DNA of 64,000 bases from an uncultured Prevotellaceae bacterium (GCA_900316315.1 ONCK01000002.1:111421-175420), one strand, 5' to 3'. Shown: positions 11,650 to 20,584, counted from the first letter of the stretch. Made by a program: numbers and translations. Notes: a model not told the origin generated them from the letters alone.

Positions 11650-12354
11650 CTACTTTTCTTTGTTTTCGGCCATCTGATTTTCTGGTACGACATTCTCATG
11701 GGTAAGTCGCCCATTACTATAGGCTACAAATCGTCTGGATCGTAGCTGTTGTGTTTCACTATCAAAGAATAGCATTGGGTTATAAGCACGTCCATTGATT
11801 CGAACCTCAAAGTGACAATGTTCTGTGGTTGCACGTCCTGTACGTCCTACAATTGCTATAGGTTGTCCGGCATGCACCTTGTCACCGATGTGTACGAGAT
11901 TACGGGAATTGTGCCCATAAAGCGTTTCAAGACCATTAGAGTGACGTAGTACAATGACGCGGCCATAACCGTAATAAGACTTTGCAAACCTAACGACTCC
12001 ATCAAAGGCAGCATAAATAGTGTCGCCCGCATGTGTCTTAATATCAGCACCAGAATGACTACGTCTGCCCCTACGACCGAATTGACTTATAACTTTTCCG
12101 TTTTTCATTGGATAGGCCCAATCACCGCGATGTATCTTAGACAGATCAATAGAGACTTGTCCCTTCCCATCAAATAAGCCTTTTGTTGGGATTGATACGA
12201 CATTTTTTTCTCTTTCTGTGAAGTCATTATTATTGTCTGTCGTGCGGATTTGTGTTGCAGAGGACAATCGGGTAGTCTTGGTTACTGCTCGGAGATGATT
12301 GACTCCTAGGCTCAGAATGAGTAAACTTGCTGATAAAATTCGAAATATTCTCAT
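11650..12354 (-). CDS. M23 family metallopeptidase (peptidoglycan endopeptidase-like)
   Basis: Predicted exported zinc endopeptidase of the LytM/M23 class. The 234-residue protein has an N-terminal signal segment (ILSASLLILSLGVNHLRA), a 60-residue spacer, then the M23 fold. The zinc ligands are visible as HSGADI (His and Asp) and HCHFE (second HxH), with TLYGHNSR between them. No LysM or coiled-coil domain is present, so it may be a hydrolase rather than an EnvC-type activator. Its start is 4 nt after the pgeF stop, indicating translational coupling. Confidence 0.88.
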   Translation of the reverse strand: MRIFRILSASLLILSLGVNHLRAVTKTTRLSSATQIRTTDNNNDFTEREKNVVSIPTKGLFDGKGQVSIDLSKIHRGDWAYPMKNGKVISQFGRRGRRSHSGADIKTHAGDTIYAAFDGVVRFAKSYYGYGRVIVLRHSNGLETLYGHNSRNLVHIGDKVHAGQPIAIVGRTGRATTEHCHFEVRINGRAYNPMLFFDSETQQLRSRRFVAYSNGRLTHENVVPENQMAENKEK

Positions 12355-12358
12355 CTAT

Positions 12359-13159
12359 CTATTTATTCATGTTTTTTAAAATAATACCAGAAAAAATGCG
12401 CCCTGAATGGATAGTAAGCCGTCTGGCAGAAAAATAATTATCCACATGGCTATAGGTGCTAATCCCCGAAACATAGATACGAGAAGCAGGAACGCCCGCC
12501 TCTTGAAGCTGAAGAGTAATAGCCTTCCAAAGATCAATGTGCCATTTACTCCCTTTACGCAGAGTTATTTGATCCATGGAGAAGCTCGCCTTGGCGAACG
12601 CATCATAGACATCCTCGCCTACCTCAAAGTCTGCAGGTCCGATAGAGGGGCCGAGGACGATCTTTAGCTGCTGAGGATCAGTGCTGAAATGACTGACAAA
12701 ATAGCTCACCGCCTTTGCGGCAATACGTTGCTGTGTACCTTTCCAACCGGCATGAATAGCAGAGATGAGATGATGGGGCTCATCATATGCCAATATAGGT
12801 ACACAGTCTGCAGTAGAAACTCCGATTAACACATCGTACTCCTGTGTTGCCAATGCATCAACACCTTCCAAGTATTGTGCTTGTTGCATAGTCGAAGACG
12901 ACAAAAAAGCTGAATCGACAACCCGAACCTCTGTTCCATGTACTTGATGAGGTACAACCAAACGAGATGACGGAATATTAAGATACTGACAAATCGCCTG
13001 ACGATTTAGATTCACATTCTCTTGAGTATCTCCGCAATAAGGATTAATATTAAATTCAGCATAGCTCCCCTTACTGTATCCTCCATGGCGGGTAGTACTA
13101 AAGGCACATACTCCCGCTCCCATGTCGTAGTTAGTCAGTTTTGGATAGATCATTGTCAT
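12359..13159 (-). CDS. pgeF: Laccase-domain protein PgeF (YfiH family)
   Basis: Members of this family remove mis-incorporated serine from peptidoglycan precursors, and some show purine nucleoside phosphorylase or multicopper oxidase activity in vitro. The 266-residue protein contains the conserved metal-site segments HQVHGTEV, STADCVPIL and IHAGWKGTQQ, giving the His-Cys-His set of the family. The ATG at 13159 or the in-frame ATG at 13153 could be used. It lies between obgE and an M23 peptidase, a context that favours the peptidoglycan role over polyphenol oxidation. Confidence 0.87.
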   Translation of the reverse strand: MTMIYPKLTNYDMGAGVCAFSTTRHGGYSKGSYAEFNINPYCGDTQENVNLNRQAICQYLNIPSSRLVVPHQVHGTEVRVVDSAFLSSSTMQQAQYLEGVDALATQEYDVLIGVSTADCVPILAYDEPHHLISAIHAGWKGTQQRIAAKAVSYFVSHFSTDPQQLKIVLGPSIGPADFEVGEDVYDAFAKASFSMDQITLRKGSKWHIDLWKAITLQLQEAGVPASRIYVSGISTYSHVDNYFSARRLTIHSGRIFSGIILKNMNK

Positions 13160-13192
13160 CAGTCAATATGAATGAGAGAATGTCGTTTTTGT

Positions 13193-14329
13193 TTATACGT
13201 ATATGGTATCATTATCTCCGTCGGGTACAATATCCTCCTCAGTATCCATGTCTGGATATACAATTGGTATACTGTTTACGTCGAGATCTTGGTGAGCAAT
13301 GCCGTCGTCTGTAGGCACAAAGTCTATCTTGTTGCTCTTCTTATTAAGCTCGTTCCATATGGTATCTTTGAGTTCTGCGATACCAAAGCCTGAGACGGAA
13401 GATATGAATATAGTAGGTATGTCTTCCGGAATTTCAGCCTTTAACATATCTACAAGTTCTTGGTCTATAATATCACACTTGGAAACGGCAAGTATTCTGT
13501 GTTTATGAAGCAACTGAGGATTATACTTCTCGAGTTCTGATAATAGAATACGATAGTCCTTGGCAATATTATCGGATTCACAAGATACGAGAAACAACAG
13601 TAATGAGTTGCGTTCTATGTGTCGGAGAAAACGAAGTCCGATACCTTTACCCTCGCTAGCTCCTTCAATGATACCAGGTATATCGGCCATAACAAAAGAC
13701 CTACCTCCCCTATAGCTTACAATGCCCAAAGAGGGCTCTAGTGTGGTGAATGGATAACTGGCAATCTTCGGACGAGCAGCGGAAACTGCAGAGAGTAACG
13801 TGGATTTACCAGCATTAGGAAATCCAACTAGTCCCACATCTGCAAGCAATTTAAGTTGAAGAATGACTTGCATCTCTTGCATAGGTTCACCAGGTTGGGC
13901 ATAGCGAGGAGTCTGGTTAGTCGCTGTACGAAACATATAGTTGCCTAGTCCTCCGCGACCTCCTTTAAGAATCATGACCTCCTGCCCATGCTCTGTAACA
14001 TCACAGATATATTTGCCGGTCTCTGCATTGTAAGCTACAGTACCACATGGGACCTCGATATATTCATCTTTGCCATCCTTACCAGTAGAGCAATTGGAAG
14101 AGCCATCGCCGCCATTACCCGCTATCACGTGTTTCTGGTAACGCAAGTGAAGCAGTGTCCACATATTACGATTACCACGCAAGTAGACATTGCCACCTCG
14201 TCCGCCATTACCTCCATCAGGCCCACCGTTTGGGGCATATTTGGCGTGGTGCAAATGCATAGATCCCCGTCCGCCCTTACCGCTGCGACAATAGATACGT
14301 ACGTAATCTATGAAATTGCTCTCTGGCAT
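13193..14329 (-). CDS. obgE: GTPase ObgE/CgtA
   Basis: Essential ribosome-associated GTPase of late 50S assembly and stress signalling. The 378-residue protein has the glycine-rich Obg domain (FIDYVRIYCRSGKGGRGS, then PDGGNGGRGG), G1 GFPNAGKST, G3 DIPGIIEGASEGKGIG and G4 SKCD. A short C-terminal tail rich in Asp and Glu is typical of the Bacteroidota forms. It follows adk by 89 nt and precedes pgeF by 33 nt on the same strand. Confidence 0.96.
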   Translation of the reverse strand: MPESNFIDYVRIYCRSGKGGRGSMHLHHAKYAPNGGPDGGNGGRGGNVYLRGNRNMWTLLHLRYQKHVIAGNGGDGSSNCSTGKDGKDEYIEVPCGTVAYNAETGKYICDVTEHGQEVMILKGGRGGLGNYMFRTATNQTPRYAQPGEPMQEMQVILQLKLLADVGLVGFPNAGKSTLLSAVSAARPKIASYPFTTLEPSLGIVSYRGGRSFVMADIPGIIEGASEGKGIGLRFLRHIERNSLLLFLVSCESDNIAKDYRILLSELEKYNPQLLHKHRILAVSKCDIIDQELVDMLKAEIPEDIPTIFISSVSGFGIAELKDTIWNELNKKSNKIDFVPTDDGIAHQDLDVNSIPIVYPDMDTEEDIVPDGDNDTIYV

Positions 14330-14418
14330 AATATCACGTATCCTTTAACTCAATATTTTATTCTCTCTATATTCCCAGTCGCTGTACTTTGTGCCCCACA
14401 GGACTGAGCAATATGGTA

Positions 14419-14988
14419 TCAGAGTTTATCTATCACTTGACAGATATCGGCAAAAATGCGTTCCAAATCACCTAATCCATCAATGCTATGACGTTTACCT
14501 TTTTGCTGGTACCACTCTACAAGGGGTGACGTCTGGTTATGATAGACGTCCAGACGCTGTTTGATTGTTTTTTCGTTGTCATCGGAGCGACCGGATGTTT
14601 TTCCACGATTAATAAGGCGTTTCATAAGCTCATCTTGTGGAACGTCGAGCTCTATCATCGCGCTAAGATCCTCCCCACGTTCTGCAAGTAGTTTGTTTAG
14701 ATTCTCCGCCTGCGGGATTGTACGAGGAAATCCATCAAATATTACGCCCTTGCTATCACGCATCGTGTCATAGACTCTTGCCAGTATGTCGGTCATCAGA
14801 CTGTCGGGGATAAGCTGACCTTTGTCAATATAAGCCTTAGCTGTCTTGCCAAGGATAGTCTTATTTTTAATCTCATTGCGTAGAACATCGCCTGTTGAGA
14901 TATGGCCAAATCCGTACTTGGCCACTATCTTTTCACTCTGTGTGCCCTTGCCGCTTCCGGGAGCGCCAAATATTACGATATTAATCAT
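14419..14988 (-). CDS. adk: Adenylate kinase, short-LID form
   Basis: Converts ATP and AMP to two ADP. The 189-residue protein has the P-loop GAPGSGKGT (8-16), the AMP-site segments HISTGDVLRNEI and FDGFPRTIPQAENL, and a compact lid (NRGKTSGRSDDNEKTI) without zinc-binding cysteines. That short-lid form is common in Bacteroidota. It lies 55 nt downstream of hpt, which groups two purine salvage and balance enzymes. Confidence 0.96.
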   Translation of the reverse strand: MINIVIFGAPGSGKGTQSEKIVAKYGFGHISTGDVLRNEIKNKTILGKTAKAYIDKGQLIPDSLMTDILARVYDTMRDSKGVIFDGFPRTIPQAENLNKLLAERGEDLSAMIELDVPQDELMKRLINRGKTSGRSDDNEKTIKQRLDVYHNQTSPLVEWYQQKGKRHSIDGLGDLERIFADICQVIDKL

Positions 14989-15043
14989 TTTATATTCTGT
15001 TGTGTGTTTTTTAGTTTCCTTGTATTTTTATCAGAGCTATATT

Positions 15044-15583
15044 CTACTTGGCATAGATGTCAGGGAGATTGCGGTAGAGTCCATTGTAGTCAAGTCCATA
15101 GCCCACAATGAAGTCATCCGGTATCTCAAAGGCGCAATAGTCCACCTTAACATCATACTTGAGCTTGGTAGGTTTGATAAAGAGCGAAGCGAGTCTCACG
15201 CTCGCTGTAGCTTGTGAGTGAAGCATATCCTTCAGGTTCTTCATCGTAAAGCCCGTGTCCACGATATCCTCCACGATAATCACGTGCCTGCCCGCCAAGT
15301 TTTCTGGCAGCCCAATGGGAATCTTCATCTTACCAGTTGAGGCGTCACCATCATATGAAGCCATCTTGATGAAGCAGACCTCACAGTTTCCTGTAAATCG
15401 GCGCACCAAATCAGAAGCAAAAATAAATGAGCCATTAAGGACGCAGAGAAATATTGGCTTCTTACCAGCATAGTCGATTGACAATTGTTCTGCAAGTCTC
15501 ATCACTCTGCTCGTAATTTCTTGTCTGTCAATGAGTAAATGAAGTTTTACTCCATCAATAATCAAATCACTTTCACTATTCAT
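15044..15583 (-). CDS. hpt: Hypoxanthine phosphoribosyltransferase
   Basis: Salvages hypoxanthine and guanine to IMP and GMP using PRPP. The protein is about 179 residues from ATG 15583 and carries the PRPP-binding loop VIIVEDIVDTGFTM plus LCVLNGSFIFASDL near the N-terminus. A TTG at 15592 is in frame but is part of the -7 promoter element, so it cannot be the start. The predicted transcription start almost coincides with the ATG, suggesting a leaderless mRNA. It heads the six-gene minus-strand series running to rubrerythrin. Confidence 0.93.
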   Translation of the reverse strand: MNSESDLIIDGVKLHLLIDRQEITSRVMRLAEQLSIDYAGKKPIFLCVLNGSFIFASDLVRRFTGNCEVCFIKMASYDGDASTGKMKIPIGLPENLAGRHVIIVEDIVDTGFTMKNLKDMLHSQATASVRLASLFIKPTKLKYDVKVDYCAFEIPDDFIVGYGLDYNGLYRNLPDIYAK

Positions 15584-15589
15584 ACTTTG

Positions 15590-15597
15590 CAAAGATA
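15590..15597 (-). promoter_or_regulatory. -7 promoter element for hpt, abutting the start codon
   Basis: On the minus strand this reads TATCTTTG, an exact TAnnTTTG match. Only six bases separate its last G from the hpt ATG, so transcription starting 4-7 nt downstream would give a 5' leader of about 0-3 nt. Confidence 0.65.
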
Positions 15598-15824
15598 CAA
15601 TTTTCCCCTTTTACTTCCTAGCTTTCATAGAAAATAAATTCCACAAAAATTGACAAATTACAGAATTACAAGATGTTACGCGATTTACTTCGAAACGCGG
15701 CAAAAAATAGACTATATTTTTCGCAGGTCTCCACATATAAGTGTCAAACAGAAACGACAAATTTCCCCATCGTAAGATATCTGAATTTTGATATTCTTTG
15801 TACTATGAATCCAAATAGACCTCT

Positions 15825-16215
15825 TTACGCTTCCGTGGGCGGCCCGGTTCTTTCTTTGCTTTTACTCTTCGACTTGTATCTTTTGCCACACCCTTCCGGT
15901 ATCTCAAAGCCAAATGCCTCGGCAATGTCTATCTGCTTGTCGACGAACGGCGTGACGAACTTTGCCTTCCCGTTGTGCTCGATGCATTTGATGGACCGCA
16001 TTTTGTCAAGGATGTACAAAGAGGAAGAGAACATCTCCTTTACTCCGGTGGATTTCCAAATGTATTTCACATACGAGCTGAGTATCAGGCTGACAAAGAG
16101 TATGAGCAAGCGGTTTGTCTTGCCTTCTTCCGGTCAGTTGGTCTGCCTCGAAGAACTGACCGTCGGCCTTGGAAAGGCTGACTGCAGAACGAACCCTGAC
16201 AAAACGGTCTCTTAG
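15825..16215 (-). pseudogene. Transposase remnant, IS1634/IS4-superfamily-like C-terminus
   Basis: The last ~95 codons of a transposase are readable to the stop at 15825: SSYVKYIWKST, LDKMRSIKCIEHNGKAKFV, TPFVDKQIDIAEAFGFE, IPEGC, then a basic tail rich in KSK. This pattern matches the C-terminal region of IS1634-type transposases of Bacteroidota as I recall them. Above 16109 the reading continues in another frame (SLSKADGQFFEADQLTGR), so at least one frameshift has occurred. The N-terminal and catalytic parts are not recoverable. No flanking inverted repeats or target duplications were identified. Confidence 0.6.
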
Positions 16216-16617
16216 ACTTGCCTGAACAACGCATGAGCCTCCGCATGCCCATATGCCAATTCATGTATAGTTAGGCCTCGAAAACACCCATAAGCGGCTA
16301 TTGGGGACATCGTAATGACGGTATAGGTCCGACTAAGCAACAGATTCTTATCCAATAGTCTCGTTTTTGTAGAAATAAGGGATAGTCTTAAGACGGGTAT
16401 GAATTATTCAGGATCGAGCTGCCAAAATATGGCCAGGATGATGGAAAAATTGTTGGTTCTCATAGTTTTTTGGGGCCTTGAAAGAATTGGTAACTGTATG
16501 CGTTTGCTTGTGCCATTTCCATCTCCGAGGTTCTGTCGTTGCAGCAGAAGCCTTCTCCATCTACATAATTATTGTTGTCCACTTCATTGTAAGGAACATT
16601 GAGCGTAGCATAGTTTT

Positions 16618-16757
16618 CTTGCCATTGTCGTCCACTGCAAGCAGACGGTTTTCCTCGTCCCAGATGAGATTGCACTCTCCTGTGCCGACTTCATTATGTC
16701 CATCTTTCATCATGCGTCCGGTATTCACATATCAAGTTTTCCGTTCTTATCATAATA
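16618..16757 (-). pseudogene. RHS/YD-repeat protein fragment
   Basis: Minus-strand translation across two frames gives YYDKNGKL, then YVNTGRMMKDGHNEV, GTGECNLIWDEENRLLAV and DDNGK. The WDEENRLL and YDKNG segments are hallmarks of RHS/YD repeats in Bacteroidota, where they form shells around polymorphic toxins. Only about 45 codons survive, with a frameshift and no start or stop, so this is a dead fragment. Immediately left of it (16216-16617) I recognise nothing. It ends about 140 nt right of nothing coding and 65-200 nt from the end of the polysaccharide operon. Confidence 0.5.
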
Positions 16758-16826
16758 TGTGATTATTTTTAAAACAGCTTTGTATTAAATGAGACATTCA
16801 CTTTATTTTGTTACTACCAAACAAGA

Positions 16827-17732
16827 CTATTCTGGATGCTGGTGCCCGTGTCTATGCCGGAGGAAAAAAAAACTGTCATACCGTTTGCGGACGACCTTAA
16901 GCAGATGGGTGGGCATAAAAATTCCAAGGAAGTACAGCCACGATTTCGCTGGGGAGAAGTGGAGGACTTGGCGGTAGACGGCGACATTGTACTTGACAAG
17001 GCTACATTTGCTGCTCGACACGGACCCTCGGCGCACCGTGTAGTAACTTAATGGAGACTCAACAGCATATGCAACATTGCATTGTTCCATAATTGACAGG
17101 AAGAGCCCCCAGTCCTGCCGCTTCTGCAACTGGGGCATGAAGTATTTGCTGCCGAGTAGACGGGTGTCGTATATGGCGGTGGAACAACCAATCTTGTTGT
17201 CCCGCTTGAGTTGGCTGTAAGTGAGACGATGAGGGGCTCGTACGATGCCTTTGACTGTGTTGTCCTCCCCCCTGACGATATAGCTGCTGAAGGAGAGGGC
17301 ACATTGGCATACGGACATCATGCGCAGTTGTCGCTCAAGCTTGTCAGGCTTCCACTGGTCATCGCTGTCACAAAAGGCGATGTATCGTCCGCGAGCGCGG
17401 CGAATGGCATGATTGCGTGCAAAAGCGGGACCGCTATTTTCTGCCAGATACTCCACTTTGACACGCTCATCGAGTCTCTCGTATCGATGGAGGATAGCAA
17501 GAGTCTGCTGGCTTGTAGAGTGGTCATCGGTGATGAGCAGTTCCAGATGGTGATAGCTCTGACTAAGGACGGAGCGGATACTGGACTCCATGAGAGAGGC
17601 GCCATTGTACGTCGGCATAATGACGGACACGAGTTCCCCAGACAGATGACCCTCCAAGGGGCTAGTCTTCTGGAGAAGGTGGCGATGCTCAGTAGGAACA
17701 CCTTGCGGTGTATCGGCGATTGGGGGATGCAT
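16827..17732 (-). CDS. Glycosyltransferase family 2
   Basis: Predicted cytoplasmic GT-A glycosyltransferase adding a sugar to the lipid-linked repeat unit. From ATG 17732 it has about 301 residues: VSVIMPTYNGASLMESSI (nucleotide-sugar fold start), LLITDDHSTS, and the metal-binding FCDSDDQWKPDKL. A C-terminal basic segment with one hydrophobic stretch (SWLYFLGIFMPTHLL) may touch the membrane. A longer in-frame start at 17846 would overlap the acyltransferase by ~110 nt; ATG 17732 lies 4 nt after that gene's stop and is preferred. It is the last gene of the polysaccharide operon, next to mobile-element debris. Acceptor and donor are unknown. Confidence 0.85.
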   Translation of the reverse strand: MHPPIADTPQGVPTEHRHLLQKTSPLEGHLSGELVSVIMPTYNGASLMESSIRSVLSQSYHHLELLITDDHSTSQQTLAILHRYERLDERVKVEYLAENSGPAFARNHAIRRARGRYIAFCDSDDQWKPDKLERQLRMMSVCQCALSFSSYIVRGEDNTVKGIVRAPHRLTYSQLKRDNKIGCSTAIYDTRLLGSKYFMPQLQKRQDWGLFLSIMEQCNVAYAVESPLSYYTVRRGSVSSSKCSLVKYNVAVYRQVLHFSPAKSWLYFLGIFMPTHLLKVVRKRYDSFFFLRHRHGHQHPE

Positions 17733-17736
17733 GAGG

Positions 17737-18291
17737 CTAACGGATCTGCGAGGACTCCTGGCGCGAGCGGATGAGATGCGCGGGATTACCTCCGATGATA
17801 CTATAGGGCGGAAAATCGTGAGTGACGACGGCTCCTGCCCCGACAATGGTGCCCTGGCTTAGGTGACGACCTGGTGTGAAGATAGCCCGATATCCTATCC
17901 AGCAGTCGTCCTCAATGATGGTACGGCGTGTCGCTGCCGACTTGCCCTGAAGACACATGGGGATGGACGGGTCGTCAAAGCGATGATTGTCAATCACGAT
18001 GTAAAGCTCGGGGCCCATCATGACATAGCGACCAATCTTAATATCATGTGGCAAATGGCAATGACTGCCGATGCCGCTATAGTCGCCCATCTCTACCCCC
18101 TTGCCATTGCCAAAGTTCGCTCTACGATTGACCGTCGAGATCTTACCACAAGAGCGGAATATATGCTTACAGCAGAAGATGCGCAATCTGTTGGCCAATG
18201 GTCCTACCAAGGGCGTATACGAATCGGGCAGATATTGCGCCAGTCCGTAGTACAGCGCAAGGCTAAGCGTATAACTTATCTTATGAAACAT
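17737..18291 (-). CDS. Left-handed beta-helix (hexapeptide) acyltransferase
   Basis: Predicted O-acetyltransferase of the CysE/LacA/WcaF class that would acetylate a sugar of the surface polysaccharide. From ATG 18291 it has 185 residues. An N-terminal hydrophobic stretch precedes hexapeptide repeats in the second half: GVEMGDYSGIGSHCHL, IKIGRYVMMGPEL, the active-site-type IDNHRFDD, TIIEDDCWIGYRAIF and GTIVGAGAVVTHDFPPYS. The family ending PPYSIIGGNPAHLIR is intact. An ATG at 18408 is in frame, but the first ~39 codons look non-conserved. The 180 nt between it and the lyase homologue show no gene. Confidence 0.85.
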   Translation of the reverse strand: MFHKISYTLSLALYYGLAQYLPDSYTPLVGPLANRLRIFCCKHIFRSCGKISTVNRRANFGNGKGVEMGDYSGIGSHCHLPHDIKIGRYVMMGPELYIVIDNHRFDDPSIPMCLQGKSAATRRTIIEDDCWIGYRAIFTPGRHLSQGTIVGAGAVVTHDFPPYSIIGGNPAHLIRSRQESSQIR

Positions 18292-18471
18292 CAGAGATCT
18301 CAGCAAAAACTTTGTATCGCAAGAAACTGCAAGCGTGCAAGGAATACTAAAATGGTAATAAGCCTGCGGCCTACACCAAGATGTCAAAATCCATGGCACT
18401 AACCGCAAAGTTAGCGCCTTCAGGACAAATAGCCAAGGTTTTTCAAAAGATTATTTTAAGCAAGGACGCCC

Positions 18472-19581
18472 TTACATCGTATATTTCTCAGCAAAAACAA
18501 CCTGGTATAACCGGACGAGTTCATTCCAGTCCTTGCTGTAAGAAGCCCAGTCGCCAATATCCTGATAAGGGTAAGCTGCCTTATCGTTGATATAGCGGCT
18601 GATGAAATCAAGCGCGGCTTTCACGCGAGGATGGTAAGCCGACACGTCTCCCCCATCCTGCCGAATGAGATGTAGAAGTTGGAAGATATGATTAAGATTG
18701 TACATGGAGTACATCATCGAGCGGTTACGCTTGAGTTCTTCAGGCTGTCTGCCATCTTCTGCTACCTGCGTCGAGAGTCGGCGAGCATAGAAGTTATCTC
18801 GAATAGCTGATTTTGTCGCTTTGTCTCCAGTGAACATGGCGATACGATACCTGACCACATCGTACATGATGGCCAAATTGTTCTTGGTCCCGTCCATCTT
18901 CTGCCCCACTTTGCTATTGTTAAGCCATTCGCCAAAGTCGCTGAACCAGCGGCGGAGGCGACGGAGATCCTTCTTGCCGATTTGGCCATCATTCTCAAGC
19001 ACAGCGATGCAGTCGAGCACATCCAGGAAGCAATAAGCCTCATTGATGCCGCCCGGATTGCCGTTGTTGCCATTAGCTCCGGGAACCACCTGACAGTAAT
19101 TGAAGTTGGGATTCATCCTGGTCGAATCGTCGATGAACCATATCTCCAGCTGCTTCACTGCAGCCTTGGCATATTTCTCGTCCTTTGTCACATAGTATCC
19201 ACGTGCAAGGGCTGTGAGTCCGTCGTCAAGTTTATAGATCTTATTCGCATCGTATTTCTGGTAGTCAGGACTCGGATGGCCATCCCTTACCGTGTAGGTG
19301 CCGTCGCTGTTGCGCCAAGCGTAGTAAGCCAGCGATTCATAGTTGTGTGCATCGCCCGTCAGCGTCACCTTATGAACGACACTTACCGGCTGCCGGCTGG
19401 CTATCGCATTCGCCTTACTGATAATCTGTTTCTCTGCAGGCAGATTCTCCATATTCCACAGGGCCGGGCCCGTCTTCTGAGCCACGCAGGAGGACGTGGA
19501 GCCTATCACAGCGATAAGGCTTACGAATATAATTTTGTAGATTGCCTTTCTATTGTTGCCCATCAATGATTTCATTTGCAT
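18472..19581 (-). CDS. Alginate lyase (PL5)-like exported protein with altered active-site motif
   Basis: About 369 residues with a hydrophobic export segment (IIFVSLIAVIGSTSSC) that could be a lipoprotein signal, then an alpha/alpha-toroid resembling PF05426. Family-like segments include GHPSPDYQKYD, MNPNFNYCQVVPG and the late RNRSMMYSMYNLNH. In the family as I recall it the central motif reads KNNHGTWYDVQ, with His as active-site residue. Here it reads KNNLAIMYDVV, so the His is Leu. The protein may be non-catalytic or act on another polymer. A lyase inside a polysaccharide export operon recalls AlgL, which clears stray periplasmic polymer. Start candidates are ATG 19581, 19575 and 19563; 19623 would overlap the upstream gene by 26 nt. 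Confidence 0.75.
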   Translation of the reverse strand: MQMKSLMGNNRKAIYKIIFVSLIAVIGSTSSCVAQKTGPALWNMENLPAEKQIISKANAIASRQPVSVVHKVTLTGDAHNYESLAYYAWRNSDGTYTVRDGHPSPDYQKYDANKIYKLDDGLTALARGYYVTKDEKYAKAAVKQLEIWFIDDSTRMNPNFNYCQVVPGANGNNGNPGGINEAYCFLDVLDCIAVLENDGQIGKKDLRRLRRWFSDFGEWLNNSKVGQKMDGTKNNLAIMYDVVRYRIAMFTGDKATKSAIRDNFYARRLSTQVAEDGRQPEELKRNRSMMYSMYNLNHIFQLLHLIRQDGGDVSAYHPRVKAALDFISRYINDKAAYPYQDIGDWASYSKDWNELVRLYQVVFAEKYTM

Positions 19582-19597
19582 TATAAAGCGCAATTTT

Positions 19598-20560
19598 CTA
19601 AAACTTTCTCTTAAAGTCTTCAATACTAAAGAGGCTGCCAGCTTCCTTAAGGAATTCAGGAGTGAAATAATACATTAGTCCTCCAAGCGAAGTGAAGGTC
19701 AGTTCGCCAAAGTATATTTTTCCGTTTTCGTCGTCAGGATTCATATTGTACAGATCCACCCTCAACTCTGGGAAACCTGCTGCGAGCGTTTCGGCCACCT
19801 CTATCATCTTTTTCAGATTCTTAGGCTTTGTGACGACTTTGCCGACTTGGTAATTGGAATTGGAGACTAAGTGCTGCGGGAAGGCATTCCACTCCCTGTC
19901 ATAGAGCATCGCCTGGATGCTGACGCCGTCTGACGCGCGATTGGAGCATGTATATATGTAGCGGACCTTGCCATTGAAGCACCACAGCTTGTAGTCTTCC
20001 AAGCTAGACTCACCCTTGGGCAAAGGCAGCAGTTCCTCCGCTATGACCATTGGATGCATCTCCTTATAGTGAGGCTCCGCGTGGAGTATACCGATATTCT
20101 TACGATGCAACCATTCGTTCATTGTCTTGATGATGTCTGCTTTTTGAGTTGCCGTAAGTTGGCTCTTCCCTCTGACGGGCATATTTGTGCCCTTGCCATC
20201 GCCATTATTCGCCTTGAGGATGAAGTTCTCCGGCAATTGGTCGAAATCAAATTTCTTCACATCATCCCAGGCCCCGTATAGCTTCACCAGGCAATCGCCC
20301 AGCCCTTTGCGCTCGACATAATCACGCACCCTATATTTATCTGCAAGGGTGACCCACTGGCTTGTATCTGAATACAATTTGGCCCAAAGAATTTTCTCGT
20401 TGAGGTCCTGCGGATTCTTCAAATGCAGCTTTTTCTTGAATGTGAGAAAATACCTTATCTCCAAGAGTAGCTTAGGATTGTGCTTCCCTAGAAACGTAAA
20501 GAGAGTGATGATAGGGGCAAATAGTATTCTTCCCCTCTTGCTTGATGTAGGATGTATCAT
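19598..20560 (-). CDS. TupA-like ATP-grasp protein
   Basis: 320-residue protein of the ATPgrasp_TupA family (PF14305). TupA was linked to teichuronopeptide synthesis, and homologues are frequent in capsule and LPS loci, where they are expected to form amide bonds to a uronic acid. Typical segments are LNEKILWAKLYSDTSQW, LADKYRVRDYVERKG, ENFILKANNGDGKGTN (ATP-binding) and RVDLYNM...KIYFGELTFTSLGG, the metal-site end. It lies between a GT4 gene and the lyase homologue. With the lyase homologue it suggests a uronic-acid-containing polymer, as an inference. Confidence 0.82.
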   Translation of the reverse strand: MIHPTSSKRGRILFAPIITLFTFLGKHNPKLLLEIRYFLTFKKKLHLKNPQDLNEKILWAKLYSDTSQWVTLADKYRVRDYVERKGLGDCLVKLYGAWDDVKKFDFDQLPENFILKANNGDGKGTNMPVRGKSQLTATQKADIIKTMNEWLHRKNIGILHAEPHYKEMHPMVIAEELLPLPKGESSLEDYKLWCFNGKVRYIYTCSNRASDGVSIQAMLYDREWNAFPQHLVSNSNYQVGKVVTKPKNLKKMIEVAETLAAGFPELRVDLYNMNPDDENGKIYFGELTFTSLGGLMYYFTPEFLKEAGSLFSIEDFKRKF

Positions 20561-20584
20561 TGTCTCTATATTAAAAATGACTCC

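Noticed and set aside
15584..15592. TTG start for hpt at 15592
   Set aside because: The TTG is part of the TATCTTTG promoter element; ATG 15583 fits the family start.
15673..16215. 180-codon plus-strand frame over the remnant region
   Set aside because: It lies antisense to the transposase remnant, whose minus-strand translation is recognisable; the plus-strand product is not.
16244..16265. HELAYGH peptide on the minus strand, resembling a zinc-protease motif
   Set aside because: Short frame in a decayed region, not a true HExxH spacing, and no surrounding protease fold; most likely chance.
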